Assembly (NCBI GenBank): GCA_964398945.1
Contig: CAYNOT010000005.1
Location: 62,001 to 126,000, forward strand
Length of the DNA: 64,000 bases
Reading direction: 5' to 3'
From: JBGTGG01 sp964398945
GTDB taxonomy: Bacteria > Bacteroidota > Bacteroidia > Cytophagales > Cyclobacteriaceae
How positions within the stretch are numbered: position 1 is the stretch's first letter; each line of letters opens with the position of its first letter. Below are positions 62,718 through 64,000 of this stretch, piece by piece. The position numbers and the translations under genes are program-made. The notes beneath the pieces were generated by a model. It worked only from the letters and a program-made list of their open reading frames with translations, was not told where the DNA came from and made no database searches.

Positions 62718-63114
62718 TCCTCAATAATTTAAATTGTTCAAAATCACGGATATAGTCACTTTCTTGATAATGGGTATTCGCCAAGATAAGTGCTAATGAG
62801 TTAGTTGAGAAATTTTCAATCCTTCGCCAATACATTTTCGGTACATAAAGCCCATAATACGAGCGGTTCAAATTAAAAACTTGTTTGTTAATACCATCAT
62901 TAAGAATGACATCAAAGCTTCCGCTCAGCGCAACAATAAATTCTTGTAAATTATAATAAGCATGGCCGCCACGGCTATCACCACCTGGAACATCATAAAT
63001 CCAATAGGAACGTGAAATTTTAAAAGGAATATGCTTTTCCTCTTCAATAAATGATAGGTTTCCTCTAGGATCTAAAAACTTAGGTAATTGAATTATTATT
63101 GGTGTACTATACAT
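62701..63114 (-). CDS. FdtA-like cupin, second copy with His-to-Tyr change
   Basis: 137 aa, same fold: SYWIYDVPGGDSRGGHAYYN, with R48, H51, and then Tyr53 where the first copy has His55. The family's catalytic base sits at that position, so the enzyme may be inactive or have another specificity; variants with HAY do occur in the family by recall. The remaining signature (VALSGSFDVILNDG) is intact. 4-nt-scale overlap with the flippase gene (8 nt). Confidence 0.82.
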   Translation of the reverse strand: MYSTPIIIQLPKFLDPRGNLSFIEEEKHIPFKISRSYWIYDVPGGDSRGGHAYYNLQEFIVALSGSFDVILNDGINKQVFNLNRSYYGLYVPKMYWRRIENFSTNSLALILANTHYQESDYIRDFEQFKLLRNGHGL

Positions 63115-64000
63115 CTTTGGTAATTACAAGGCGAACGAGGGGTTTCAACTGTTTGTAATATACGCCCAAAATCACGATACTACCGATCCCAATTGAAAAT
63201 GCTTTGACAAGCATCGTAGTCAACATAGAATCAAAGCTAACAAATGACACAATTAATAACGTTACGATTATAAACCCCACTAACAAGGGCAAAAAACGAA
63301 ATGTTTCCTGGTATGCTAGGTTCAGTATTTTATGAATATGAAATTCATAAATAAAAATCGCTACTAAAACAAAAAAGGTGTTAACCCAAATGAAATAATA
63401 GGGATCAAAGTGGACGTCAATTAAAAATGGAATGAGTAATACCCCTAGCCGTAATGGGTGGGCAAAAAGCCCAGCTCTAAAATCAATATCTGTGCGGCCC
63501 AAGGCATTCAGTAGATACACACGAAGTATGGTATTGCAGTACATGAAAACATAAATGCATGAATATTGAAACATGAGTTCCATGTCCATCCATTGTTCTC
63601 CAAATAAAATCAAAATCAATTCCTTTGCATATATAATAATTAAAGAAAATATTATTGTTAAGACGATGAGTATAATATTGCTAGCATCAATATAAAGTTT
63701 CCGGAGTCGGACTAACTCATCTTTAAGGCTAGAAAAAATACCAAAAAAGGTGTTTCGAATGACATTAGCAATAATATTACCAGGGATAAAGGCATTCTCT
63801 TTGGCTCTGGAATACATACCTAAAGTAGCGGGTGTGAAAAATTTACCAATGATGACATAATCAACACGATTCACCAGACCAAATAAAATATTAGAATAAA
63901 GAATATTCGACCCTACTTTCCAATATTTTTTAAGGTCATCACGTCTAAAATGGAATGAAGGTCGCCAGGAACATTGTAGCCACAAAAAAAAACTTCTTAA
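63107..64000 (-). CDS. Wzx-type polysaccharide flippase (N-terminus cut by window edge)
   Basis: About 298 codons, open to the last base, so its start lies outside. Seven to eight hydrophobic segments (e.g. IILIVLTIIFSLIIIYAKEL and LLPLLVGFIIVTLLIVSF cut within). The first visible part has NILYSNILFGLVNRVDYVIIG and FTPATLGMYSRAKENAFIPG, the TM-rich start of MOP-superfamily flippases of the MatE/PolyST group. It flips undecaprenyl-linked repeat units to the periplasm for the Wzy-like polymerase (48751). Typical length is ~480 aa, so about 180 residues are missing. Confidence 0.87.
   Translation of the reverse strand, partial: LRSFFLWLQCSWRPSFHFRRDDLKKYWKVGSNILYSNILFGLVNRVDYVIIGKFFTPATLGMYSRAKENAFIPGNIIANVIRNTFFGIFSSLKDELVRLRKLYIDASNIILIVLTIIFSLIIIYAKELILILFGEQWMDMELMFQYSCIYVFMYCNTILRVYLLNALGRTDIDFRAGLFAHPLRLGVLLIPFLIDVHFDPYYFIWVNTFFVLVAIFIYEFHIHKILNLAYQETFRFLPLLVGFIIVTLLIVSFVSFDSMLTTMLVKAFSIGIGSIVILGVYYKQLKPLVRLVITKDV

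Noticed and set aside
1..64000. CRISPR, tRNA, rRNA or prophage
   Set aside because: No spaced direct repeats, no cloverleaf or rRNA-like stretch, no phage or transposase genes seen on reading both strands.

Overview
The window looks like the chromosome of a member of the Bacteroidota, most likely the Cytophagales. The evidence is: type IX secretion (T9SS) C-terminal sorting domains on two giant secreted proteins, DUF6089 and DUF1573 proteins, an XrtF-like exosortase pair, candidate promoters of the TTG-N19-TAnnTTTG type (clearest before gcdH at 12513-12542), and almost no Shine-Dalgarno sequences. I see no rRNA, tRNA, CRISPR array, insertion sequence or prophage.

Left part (1-25.2 kb) is mostly housekeeping in short, mixed-strand units: ppk1 (C-terminus cut by the window edge), gyrB, a secreted LRR protein, an NTF2-like secreted protein, a CoA-binding protein, an M61 peptidase, a COG2509 flavoprotein, a YwqK/MORN-repeat protein, glutaryl-CoA dehydrogenase, a DUF1573 protein, trpS, hppD, a phosphohexomutase with a DinB-like gene behind it, mtaB, a small lipoprotein, a LolD-like ABC ATPase, sucC and a DUF6089 protein. 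The intergenic spaces hold more than usual: a 136-bp nested inverted-repeat element (20105-20240), one copy of a dispersed repeat (8766-8950, second copy at 27173-27402) and two homologous micro-ORFs beginning MKW (5812, 21987).

Right part (25.2-64 kb) is one unbroken minus-strand polysaccharide/glycan locus with many 1-4 nt overlaps. Read in the direction of transcription (right to left) it has: a Wzx-type flippase (cut by the edge); a dTDP-3-amino-3,6-dideoxyhexose module (two FdtA-like cupins, an FdtB-like aminotransferase) with ATP-grasp, epimerase, HAD and methyltransferase genes; glycosyltransferases, a sulfotransferase, acetyltransferases and a Wzy-like polymerase; a CapK-like ligase; wecB; then a bacillosamine-type set (PglC-, PglD-, PglE- and PglF-like). 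Interleaved with the pgl genes are an exosortase with its partner protein, two very large T9SS-exported adhesin-like paralogues, and between those two adhesins a pair of tiny proteins (59 and 70 aa). The tiny proteins consist of a signal peptide, about a dozen Pro/Gly-rich residues and a shared PDVPI[ST]G-[IV]-EIL tail with a hydrophobic stretch and basic end.

The most interesting reading is that these two micro-proteins are exosortase substrates, made with T9SS adhesins and a diNAcBac-initiated glycan as one surface-assembly system. The shorter one starts with TTG and is easily missed.
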